5,754 bases of DNA from an uncultured Oscillospiraceae bacterium (GTDB lineage: Bacteria; Bacillota_A; Clostridia; Oscillospirales; Oscillospiraceae): positions 1-5,754 of the forward strand of contig CAAGIU010000403.1 in NCBI GenBank assembly GCA_900770015.1. Direction: 5' to 3'. The position numbers and the translations under genes were made by a program. The notes below the pieces were generated by a model. That model was not told where the DNA came from. It did no database searches and was given only the letters and a program-made list of their open reading frames with translations. Position 1 is the stretch's first letter. Every line of letters starts with the position of its first letter. Below are positions 1 to 5,165 of this stretch, one piece after another.

Positions 1-536
1 TCCACCGCCGGGGTCAGGGCGATTTTTCCGGCATCTACCATGCTGAGAATTTGGGGAATCAGCTCTGTCAGGCGGATGTATCGCTGTACCTGTCTGCCGC
101 TTTCTCCCTCTGCAATTTCCTCCCTGCTCCACTTCTGGCCAACTTGTCCAGAAGTTCCCTGATGGCTCAGAGCATCCATTTTCATCTTGTAAGCGAAAGC
201 CTTCTCGCTGGGCAAAATCTTCTCCCGGTGGAGGTTGCTGTCCACCAGCGCAATGGCGGCGGCATCCCGGTCGAGGGCATAAATCAAGGCAGGAACCGTT
301 TCGATTCCTGCCTTTTGGCACGCATGGAGTCTCCGGTGACCGGAGATCACTTCATATTCGTCATTTTCCAGAGGACGGACAACCAGCGGGGTCAGAACTC
401 CCTGTGTCAGGACGCTCCACACCAGCTGATTCATTTCATCATCATCCTTTACCTGGAAGGGATGGTTTTCAAAGGGGCGCAGCTTTTGAATCGGCAGCTG
501 CATGGCCTGTACTTCTTTGGTATTATTCAAGGGCAA
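1..536 (-). CDS. parB: ParB/Spo0J-family DNA-binding protein, partial (3' end outside window)
   Basis: This is the N-terminal 178 residues of a ParB-like protein; the C-terminus lies beyond the left edge. Visible in order are the ParB/Srx-type N-terminal domain (about residues 13-105), with GVLTPLVVRP, the ISGHRR nucleotide-binding motif near residues 64-69, and DSNLHRE at 99-105, which corresponds to the ENxxR box. A KorB-like helix-turn-helix region begins after that (about 137-178). In the family these motifs bind CTP and parS-like DNA; plasmid and ICE copies act in partition or regulation. I chose the TTG at 536 because AAAGGAA lies just upstream and homologues usually carry about ten residues before the first strand. 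The alternatives are the TTG at 530 and the ATG at 503. It overlaps the end of the relaxase gene by 14 bp, so it is probably co-translated with it. No parA is visible in the window. The family call is firm; a role in true partition is inferred. Confidence 0.88.
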   Translation of the reverse strand, partial: MPLNNTKEVQAMQLPIQKLRPFENHPFQVKDDDEMNQLVWSVLTQGVLTPLVVRPLENDEYEVISGHRRLHACQKAGIETVPALIYALDRDAAAIALVDSNLHREKILPSEKAFAYKMKMDALSHQGTSGQVGQKWSREEIAEGESGRQVQRYIRLTELIPQILSMVDAGKIALTPAV

Positions 537-1497
537 GTTTTTCCTTTCTTTCAGATTTGGTATTGTACTTCTCACGAATTTCGGGCGGGATGGCGGCGAT
601 TTCACCCTCCAAATCCTGCACAGTCTGTTGGAGAGCCTCAAACTCCTGCAACTTCTTTGCAAGCTCCAACTGCCGCTGGACGCTGGCCTTGCTGACATCG
701 ACTTCACGTTCCAGTACGGCAATTTCCTTTTTCAGTTCCTTTACGGTATTGCCGGCTTTCTTCATCCGGGTCATCAGCTTTTCCACGCTGGGGATGTAGT
801 CCGTAAGGATGGTTTCAATCTCTGCGGATTTCTTCTTAGCGTTCAGGGGCGTGATTTCGGAAAGCAGCTGCGCGATTTTATCCTTTTGGCGATTCAGGCG
901 CACCGCTTCCTTGAAGAGCCTCGGTGGAATATGGGTTCTGCCGGTTTCACTGGCAGATTCGCCCCGCTCAAAGTCCGGGTACTTTTTGACCATGTGTTTC
1001 CAGAACTCGTCCTGCCACTGGGTCAGCTTCTTCCGGTTGCCGATAATGTCTTTCGCGCTGAGCCGTCCATCCTCCGTCAGCGGGACAAAACAAAGGTGCA
1101 TGTGGGGCGTTTTCTCGTCCACATGCACCACAGCGGATATAATCGTCTCGGGAGACTGCTTGCTCTGGATGAACTCCACTGCGTATTCAAAGAACTCTTT
1201 TACCTCCCGGGGTTTCTTGCCCTGGAAGAACTCCGGACTTGCAGTGATCAGGGTTTCCACAACCCGGACGCTGTCCTTTCGTGCACGGCACCCAGCCTCG
1301 GCAATCTGCTTCTCTGCCTCTGCCCGATAGGAACGGTGGGGCTTCACCAGATGGAAGTTCAACCTACTCCGGCTGGTATCCACATCGGGGTTGCTGGCGT
1401 ATTTCTCTTTCGTGCGCTCGTCATGGGCTTCGATTCTGCCAATTTCCGGCCCCTTGTACTTGGCAAAGCGCAGGATGGCATATTGGGGCTTGTCCAT
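523..1497 (-). CDS. mob: MobV-family relaxase (Mob/Pre, plasmid recombination enzyme family)
   Basis: This 324-residue protein is a Mob_Pre-type relaxase, which nicks one strand at oriT and stays attached to the 5' end during conjugative mobilization. The N-terminal catalytic domain covers about residues 1-200. It contains EAHDER with H25, which aligns with the H22 nucleophile of pMV158 MobM as I recall that sequence, then SRSRLNFHL (42-50), and the metal-binding motif HVDEKTPHMH with H125, H132 and H134. The C-terminal part (about 205-300) is charged and heptad-like, probably a coiled coil for dimerization. At 324 residues it is shorter than MobM (near 490). I chose the ATG at 1497 because GGAGG sits at 1506-1510 with an 8-nt spacer. 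An in-frame ATG at 1521 lies before that site and would add eight unlikely residues. The start overlaps the stop of the upstream HTH gene as TAATG, which suggests coupling. Confidence 0.95.
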   Translation of the reverse strand: MDKPQYAILRFAKYKGPEIGRIEAHDERTKEKYASNPDVDTSRSRLNFHLVKPHRSYRAEAEKQIAEAGCRARKDSVRVVETLITASPEFFQGKKPREVKEFFEYAVEFIQSKQSPETIISAVVHVDEKTPHMHLCFVPLTEDGRLSAKDIIGNRKKLTQWQDEFWKHMVKKYPDFERGESASETGRTHIPPRLFKEAVRLNRQKDKIAQLLSEITPLNAKKKSAEIETILTDYIPSVEKLMTRMKKAGNTVKELKKEIAVLEREVDVSKASVQRQLELAKKLQEFEALQQTVQDLEGEIAAIPPEIREKYNTKSERKEKLALE

Positions 1498-1712
1498 TAT
1501 TGATCCCTCCGTTTTACCCATACCAGGTCATAGCCCAGCACATCAGCAAGCTCCAGCACTTCTTTGTACCGAATGCTCTCCCGCTGTAATTTTGCTGACA
1601 GGTTGGAAACGCTGTCACTCCATCCGTACTCATCGGACAACAGCTCCACCACCTGCTGCATGGTCATGCCGGTACGGATGATCTGTGCCTTTATCTCATT
1701 TCTTACATTCAT
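1497..1712 (-). CDS. Small helix-turn-helix protein, Cro/XRE-like, first gene of the relaxase operon
   Basis: This 71-residue protein is almost entirely one helical DNA-binding domain. The pattern MTMQQVVELL, then SVSNLSAKLQRES, then YKEVLELADVLGY fits the helix order of XRE/Cro-type repressors, with the recognition helix around residues 34-46. The start is the ATG at 1712, with GGAGG at 1723-1727 and a 10-nt spacer. An upstream in-frame start at 1778 would add 22 residues that have no HTH character and would translate through the ribosome binding site. Its stop overlaps the relaxase start (TAATG), so the two are almost certainly coupled. A small regulator at the head of a mobilization operon often controls the operon and may bind DNA near oriT; that role here is inferred. 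The inverted repeat CCGGAAAG/CTTTCCGG lies 34-73 bp upstream of the start and is a candidate operator. Confidence 0.75.
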   Translation of the reverse strand: MNVRNEIKAQIIRTGMTMQQVVELLSDEYGWSDSVSNLSAKLQRESIRYKEVLELADVLGYDLVWVKRRDQ

Positions 1713-1745
1713 TATTGTAATTCCTCCATTTTTTTGTTGTTTGTT

Positions 1746-1785
1746 CCGGAAAGCAGATTCACTCGTCAGAGAAGTCACTTTCCGG
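1746..1785. repeat. 8-bp inverted repeat upstream of the HTH-relaxase operon
   Basis: CCGGAAAG at 1746-1753 and CTTTCCGG at 1778-1785 form perfect arms separated by 24 bp. It lies 34-73 bp upstream of the HTH start codon, where a promoter, operator or leader hairpin would be expected. The long spacer makes a two-site operator more likely than a simple hairpin. Function is inferred from position only. Confidence 0.35.
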
Positions 1786-2061
1786 TTTCGTGAAAAATCT
1801 TCTTTTGAGAAATCCGCTCCATTTTTCTACCGTGATGCCCTGTTCACGAGTGGCACCTGCTGTTTTCACGGTTCCGTGGGATTTGGGTGGAAATAGCGAA
1901 ATGTCCCATGAATCCGTGTATCCGGTTCACGATTTCCACCATCTCGATTCCGTAAATTTTGGACATGGAATCGGAAAGGTTTTTGCGGATTTCACTACCC
2001 TTGATTTTCACCCTGTAAAAATAGGGATGTTCCGTGCGGATTTGAAAAATAAAAGAGTGTG

Positions 2062-2137
2062 GATTGAAAATACGTGTACCAAGTGTACAGGTGTACCGGT
2101 TGGTACACTGGTACGGACGGTACACGTATTTTCAGTC
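2062..2137. repeat. 76-bp symmetric palindrome with six GTGTAC/GTACAC units
   Basis: The outer arms (2065-2080 and 2119-2134) are a perfect 16-bp inverted repeat, extended by further pairs to 2062 and 2137. Inside, GTGTAC occurs at 2074, 2083 and 2091 in one orientation. The reverse GTACAC occurs at 2103 and 2120, with a degenerate unit (GTACGG) at 2111. Spacings are 9 and 8 bp on the left and 8 and 9 bp on the right, so the array is mirror-symmetric about 2099/2100. It begins 11 bp past the helicase stop codon. The arrangement looks like inverted iterons or paired protein-binding sites of an origin or oriT. Read leftwards as RNA it could also form a long hairpin, followed after a few bases by a U-rich stretch (2044-2056), so an operon terminator is an alternative. 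Confidence 0.8.
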
Positions 2138-2148
2138 ATTTTCCTTTT

Positions 2149-3453
2149 TTACCACCCCGGCCTTTGCAGCACCTCGATCCCCAGAAAGCCCCTGGCATAC
2201 CGCCCTCCGCCGATATGGACTTTGTTGGTGTATTCCAGATTGTAGAGGCTCTCATTTTGCTTCAGGTAACTACACAGGGTTTTCTGTGCCAGCGGATTCA
2301 GGGCGTTGTCCTCACACCACAGCCGATAAACCTCGTAGAAGTCCCTGGAGCTAACTTCACTGTCCGCCCTGAATCGGAAGTAGCCCTCGGACTTCATGAA
2401 TTCCACGATGTTATTCCCGTCTGCCACTGCCGCCTCCATATTCGCCTTCGCCCGGTCACTGAGGGTGAACTGGAAACCATTGCGAATCAGCCGCTGCAAT
2501 CCTGCCAATGCCCAGAGGAAGATGCCCTCTTTTTCCGCACACAGCCGCTCCGCCAAATAGGGATCATCTCTCCGGCAGGGATTGCGCTCCCTGGCTTCCA
2601 GAATAATCTGCCTGCGGAAAAAGCCAAAGCTGCGGTCATGGAGGGCTTGCAGGGTGCCGTTGCCAAAGGCAAGGAATCGCACCCGCAGATCTCCCTGAAA
2701 GCTCTGCTGCCCCTTCTTCTCCAAATCCATAGGCAGTTCTGCCGTGACGATGGCTTTGATGTTGTTGGTTTGGGTAAGAGCCTCCATCTTCATGTCATCG
2801 TCCACCATCACCAGCATATTTTGCAGATCGGCTCTGGCAAAGGGGCTGTTCTCTACCTTGGAAATGGAGCCTGTTTTCATGTTGCTGCCCAGCAGGGACT
2901 GTAAGACGATTCCAACCCGTGACTTTCCTTCGCCGCCCTTGCCGGTGAGCAGGAGCATCTTCTGTCCTCTGGTACTGGGAATCAGGCAGTAACCGAAGAA
3001 CTCCTGCAAGGTGGGGATGTCCTCCGGGTACAGGAGCTGAGAGAGGAACGCAAGCCACTGTATCGGTTCTGCTGCATCCGGGTTATAGGCAACCGGCAGG
3101 CGGTTGCGGCAGAAGTCCTTCTCCGTAGAAAAGCTGCCGTCCAAAAACACGGTTCCGTTTGCCACATGGATGCGATCCTCATGTAGCGGCAGCGTATCGA
3201 CACAGCACTCCATCCGCAGAACCTCCAACAGATTCGCTACCTTTTTGCCAAGCCCGGAAGTTATGTAGTCCCTGATGCTGTCGTAGATCTGCTTTTTCAG
3301 CAGATTCTCGTCGGACACCAGCCCCTCTACCGTGAAGAAAGCTCCGCCCAGGCTGACCATGGGATGCGCTTCCAGAAATTCCCGGCAGAACAGCACCTCG
3401 TTGATTTTCTTGCCGTCCACCCACTCAGGCACAGGGTTTGGATTCTCTGTCAA
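2149..3453 (-). CDS. D5/P4-type superfamily 3 helicase, plasmid/phage replication protein
   Basis: This 434-residue protein matches the C-terminal D5_N-plus-SF3 helicase half of phage and plasmid primase-helicases. Residues 120-165 look like the conserved region before the ATPase (LPVAYNP, WLAFLSQLLYPED, LQEFFGYCLIP). Walker A is TGKGGEGKS (170-178), Walker B is the hydrophobic strand ending in VDDD (213-220), and the SF3 motif C is RFLAFGN (259-265), followed by FFRRQIILEA. The C-terminal ~90 residues resemble the winged-helix DNA-binding tail common in this family. The enzyme would unwind origin DNA as a hexamer. It is much shorter than P4 alpha-type proteins (around 770 residues) and has no primase polymerase domain. 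The start is a TTG at 3453, with GGAGG at 3463-3467 and a 9-nt spacer, inside the end of the CHC2 gene (29-bp overlap), so it is probably coupled to that gene. Confidence 0.9.
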   Translation of the reverse strand: MTENPNPVPEWVDGKKINEVLFCREFLEAHPMVSLGGAFFTVEGLVSDENLLKKQIYDSIRDYITSGLGKKVANLLEVLRMECCVDTLPLHEDRIHVANGTVFLDGSFSTEKDFCRNRLPVAYNPDAAEPIQWLAFLSQLLYPEDIPTLQEFFGYCLIPSTRGQKMLLLTGKGGEGKSRVGIVLQSLLGSNMKTGSISKVENSPFARADLQNMLVMVDDDMKMEALTQTNNIKAIVTAELPMDLEKKGQQSFQGDLRVRFLAFGNGTLQALHDRSFGFFRRQIILEARERNPCRRDDPYLAERLCAEKEGIFLWALAGLQRLIRNGFQFTLSDRAKANMEAAVADGNNIVEFMKSEGYFRFRADSEVSSRDFYEVYRLWCEDNALNPLAQKTLCSYLKQNESLYNLEYTNKVHIGGGRYARGFLGIEVLQRPGW

Positions 3454-4036
3454 ATTCCGTTTCCTCCTTTTTCTTTCTTGCGACGTAGGCTTGCAGATCG
3501 TAGATTCTTTCCTCTTGCAGAAGAACGTCCACAGTCTGCTTCCGAAGCGCCGCGTCCACGTCCATCAGCGCATCCATCAAGTCTGTGGTGGATGCTTCCA
3601 TCTGGCAGCTCTCCACAAAGTGGTCATCCAGCGGATCCCCCGGCACAGCAGGCCGATAGCGAACCTTCCAAATCCGCAACAGCCGAAGATACTCCCGAAG
3701 AACACGAATGCAGAGCTGCTCCGAATTGGGATGCAGCTCTGCATGGAAATTGGGGATATCCGATTGTGTTGGCGGTCTGGGATCGATGCCAAAATCCTGA
3801 GCTAATTTCAGCGCGGCGCTTTTGGGACTGATGCCGAACAGCCTTGCGGTGAAGTCAATGACATCCCCGGTGGCGTGGCACCCAAAGCAGAAGAACCGCT
3901 GATCCAGCAGCAGGCTGGGATGGTGATCTTCATGGAATGGGCAGAGCGCCATACCATGTCTGTCCACTTCCAGCCCGTACGCTTTCGCAGCCTCTCTTGT
4001 GGATACGGCTGCCTTGATGGTTTTAAATAAATCGAT
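3425..4036 (-). CDS. CHC2 zinc-finger (DnaG N-terminal-like) primase-related protein with a non-canonical start
   Basis: Counted from the codon at 4036 the product has 203 residues. The zinc ligands are visible as CPFH (C32, H35) and CFGC (C50, C53), followed by GDVIDFTARLFG, the classic DnaG-type CHC2 zinc ribbon that contacts template DNA. No TOPRIM or other primase catalytic domain follows; residues 90-203 are mainly charged and helical. The conserved helix before the finger (DLFKTIKAAVSTREAAKAYG) is encoded in frame, but no ATG, GTG or TTG precedes it: the frame runs back to a TGA at 4040-4042. The only candidate at the expected point is ATC at 4034-4036, 10 nt after AAGGAG. The first canonical start, GTG at 3967, would give 180 residues, lacks a good ribosome site and cuts off this helix. 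It heads the replication operon and overlaps the helicase gene by 29 bp. The family is confident; the start is uncertain. Confidence 0.85.
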   Translation of the reverse strand: MDLFKTIKAAVSTREAAKAYGLEVDRHGMALCPFHEDHHPSLLLDQRFFCFGCHATGDVIDFTARLFGISPKSAALKLAQDFGIDPRPPTQSDIPNFHAELHPNSEQLCIRVLREYLRLLRIWKVRYRPAVPGDPLDDHFVESCQMEASTTDLMDALMDVDAALRKQTVDVLLQEERIYDLQAYVARKKKEETEFDRESKPCA

Positions 4037-4046
4037 AGGTCAAAAT

Positions 4047-4052
4047 CTCCTT
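4047..4052 (-). promoter_or_regulatory. Ribosome binding site AAGGAG for the CHC2 gene
   Basis: AAGGAG on the minus strand lies 10 nt before the ATC at 4036, and 3 nt before a TTG at 4043 that opens only a six-codon reading frame ending in TAA. It also lies inside a five-codon frame starting at the ATG at 4057 and ending in TGA at 4040. Its strength shows that translation is meant to start here, not 80 nt downstream at the GTG at 3967. Confidence 0.55.
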
Positions 4053-4125
4053 TTCATAGTCTCTTGGCGCAACCACTCAAGTCCTCTTGGATTGCCCCCT
4101 CACCTATAGGAGAAAATCGGGGGTG

Positions 4126-4141
4126 AAAACGGAACCGTTTT
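4126..4141. repeat. Dyad AAAACGG-AA-CCGTTTT in the divergent control region
   Basis: Seven-base arms flank a two-base centre, with further pairing outward (TGA/TCA) if one T is bulged. It lies between the leftward CHC2 gene and the rightward sigma-like gene, where a shared operator would be expected. The core ACGGTTCCGT (minus strand) also occurs at 1868-1877 in the other control region and at 3149-3158 inside the helicase gene, so the sharing may be chance. Confidence 0.4.
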
Positions 4142-4142
4142 T

Positions 4143-4166
4143 CAAAAATTTTCAGAAAAATTTTTG
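4143..4166. repeat. Perfect 10-bp AT-rich inverted repeat with 4-base loop
   Basis: CAAAAATTTT (4143-4152) and AAAATTTTTG (4157-4166) are perfect complements around CAGA. It begins right after the neighbouring dyad and lies in the most AT-rich stretch of the window (4138-4230). It could be a weak hairpin, a binding site, or part of an easily melted origin element. It has no GC-rich stem, so it is unlikely to be a good intrinsic terminator. Confidence 0.45.
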
Positions 4167-4187
4167 TAGGGTTATTCACATTTTATA

Positions 4188-4216
4188 TATACATATGTTC
4201 GATAATGTGATAGAAT
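4188..4216 (+). promoter_or_regulatory. Probable sigma-A promoter for the sigma-like gene
   Basis: TAGAAT at 4211-4216 matches the -10 consensus in five of six bases and is preceded by TG at 4208-4209, an extended -10. TATACA at 4188-4193 is a four-of-six -35 element at a 17-bp spacing. Transcription would start near 4223, about 22 nt before the ATG at 4245. The assignment is by motif and position only. Confidence 0.55.
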
Positions 4217-4244
4217 ACAAACAAGAAAGAGAGGTGGGCTGTGA

Positions 4245-5165
4245 ATGTCGTGGTTAGAGGATTGGGGCAGTGCAGCGGAAGCTGCTGAGGAAGAAGAACT
4301 GGAATATCTTCAATTTGATGAGGAACCAGCATCTACCGATGAGATTGTCTGGGATAAGGACACCTGCGCCCGACTGGAAAATGAATGGAACCCCGCGGAG
4401 GATACAGAGCAGGATGTCTGCGTGGAGGATGACCCGGTGCTGCGGCTCTGGGGAGATGTGCCGGAGGATGCGGATGACCCCAGCACACCCATCAGTGAAT
4501 CCACCATTCTGGAGCAGTTGGACGAAATCTCTGTGGAGCGTTTGGAGGACAGCGCCCGGACGGAAAAGGAGTTTCTGCGGGTATGCAGGGAGTGGGACCG
4601 TCTGGACGCGAACCGGCGACGCCGGGAACGGTATCATGAAGTCCTGCAGGATGTGCTGTCCCCGGCTGGTAGTGAACTCTATGGCGGGAGAATCTTCCCC
4701 AGTTCTCTGGATGCGCCGGAGCAGAAGCTGATTCTGCAGGGAATGTTTCTGGATCTTCTCTATAACTGTCCCTATGAAATGCACCAGCTCACCGGGGATG
4801 CCTTCCTGTCAAAGATCGTGGAGAATCTGTCGGCGGATCAGAAAGAGGTTTTGTATTTTCTTTCCTTACAGCTTTACAGTACCGCCCGGCTTGCGTCGGT
4901 TCGGGAGCAGTCTGATCGGAACATACGGAAGGTGCGGGATACCTACACCCGGAAGCTGCAGCGGCAGCTTTATGGACATCTGCGTCAAGAGAAAGAAGAA
5001 GATCTGACCAACCGGGAGCGGGAGTTTCTCTTCAGGTATGCGGAAGCACTGGAAGAAAAGGGAACGACCCGCGCCAGAGTAAAGAAGGAAACCAAGTACC
5101 CTAAACGCCAAAAAGCCGCCCACACCGATGGCGGTGTGGGCGCGCGGATAGGAGGCAGGTTATGA
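4245..5165 (+). CDS. Acidic protein with sigma-70 region-4-like HTH, putative regulator
   Basis: This 306-residue protein has three zones. Residues 1-105 are strongly acidic, rich in E and D and probably disordered. Residues 106-190 are helical. Residues 195-245 (NLSADQKEVLYFL through REQSDRNIRKVRDTYTRKLQRQL) resemble sigma-70 region 4, with the recognition helix near 222-232. A basic tail (275-306) follows. No sigma region 2 is seen, so it may not be a complete sigma factor; it could be a sigma-like regulator or a plain HTH protein. The start is the ATG at 4245, with GAGGTG at 4231-4236 and an 8-nt spacer. It reads away from the replication operon. Its stop overlaps the next start as ATGA. 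The last codons encode a GC-rich perfect hairpin (5117-5142). The fold is an inference from pattern; I do not recognise a named gene. Confidence 0.6.
   Translation: MSWLEDWGSAAEAAEEEELEYLQFDEEPASTDEIVWDKDTCARLENEWNPAEDTEQDVCVEDDPVLRLWGDVPEDADDPSTPISESTILEQLDEISVERLEDSARTEKEFLRVCREWDRLDANRRRRERYHEVLQDVLSPAGSELYGGRIFPSSLDAPEQKLILQGMFLDLLYNCPYEMHQLTGDAFLSKIVENLSADQKEVLYFLSLQLYSTARLASVREQSDRNIRKVRDTYTRKLQRQLYGHLRQEKEEDLTNREREFLFRYAEALEEKGTTRARVKKETKYPKRQKAAHTDGGVGARIGGRL
5110..5142 (-). terminator. Perfect 11-bp GC hairpin, intrinsic-terminator-like on the minus strand
   Basis: CGCCCACACCG (5117-5127) and CGGTGTGGGCG (5132-5142) pair perfectly around a 4-base loop. Read leftwards, the stem is followed by GC and then five T residues (5110-5114), the form of a short intrinsic terminator. 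Read rightwards there is no T tract, only GCGCGG and then the ribosome site of the next gene (5151-5155). It lies inside the coding sequence of the sigma-like gene. It could stop antisense transcription, or in the sense mRNA act as a stability or translation-control hairpin. Confidence 0.5.

Larger units (their letters stand above)
1713..2148. other. 436-bp non-coding control region between replication and mobilization modules
   Basis: No convincing gene lies here. The region holds the ribosome binding site of the HTH gene (1723-1727) and several dyads: CCGGAAAG/CTTTCCGG (1746-1753/1778-1785), CACGG-TT-CCGTG (1867-1878), GGTGGAAAT/ATTTCCACC (1886-1894/1932-1940), CGATTCC/GGAATCG (1945-1951/1967-1973) and CCCT/AGGG (2011-2014/2023-2026). 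TTCACG recurs at 1843, 1865 and 1926, with the inverse CGTGAA at 1789. A large palindrome occupies 2062-2137. Lying directly upstream of the relaxase operon and downstream of the helicase, it is the most likely place for an oriT and possibly a replication origin. I see no clear -35/-10 pair for the leftward operon. Confidence 0.6.

Noticed and set aside
502..1503. A 333-codon open frame on the plus strand opposite the relaxase gene
   Set aside because: It mirrors the MobV gene almost exactly. The minus-strand product has clear relaxase motifs and a ribosome site; the plus-strand frame has neither.
1497..1778. Longer start for the HTH gene at 1778
   Set aside because: It would translate through the GGAGG site at 1723-1727; the ATG at 1712 is correctly spaced from that site and begins the HTH domain.
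1844..2125. Small minus-strand frame (93 codons, or 55 from a GTG at 2011) in the gap
   Set aside because: The long form begins inside the palindrome. The short form has no properly spaced ribosome site, and the frame has no known domain. It is weakly protein-like (KGSEIRKNLSD), so conservation in relatives could revive it.
2074..2904. A 276-codon open frame on the plus strand opposite the helicase
   Set aside because: It starts in the palindrome, has no ribosome site and no recognisable domain, and lies over a gene with full SF3 motifs.
4103..4110. CCTATAGG as a -10 element for the leftward replication operon
   Set aside because: TATAGG matches only four of six bases and no acceptable -35 lies 16-18 bp upstream, so I do not call a promoter.
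4254..4784. A 176-codon minus-strand frame opposite the sigma-like gene
   Set aside because: It is a shadow of the acidic coding region, with no ribosome site or domain.
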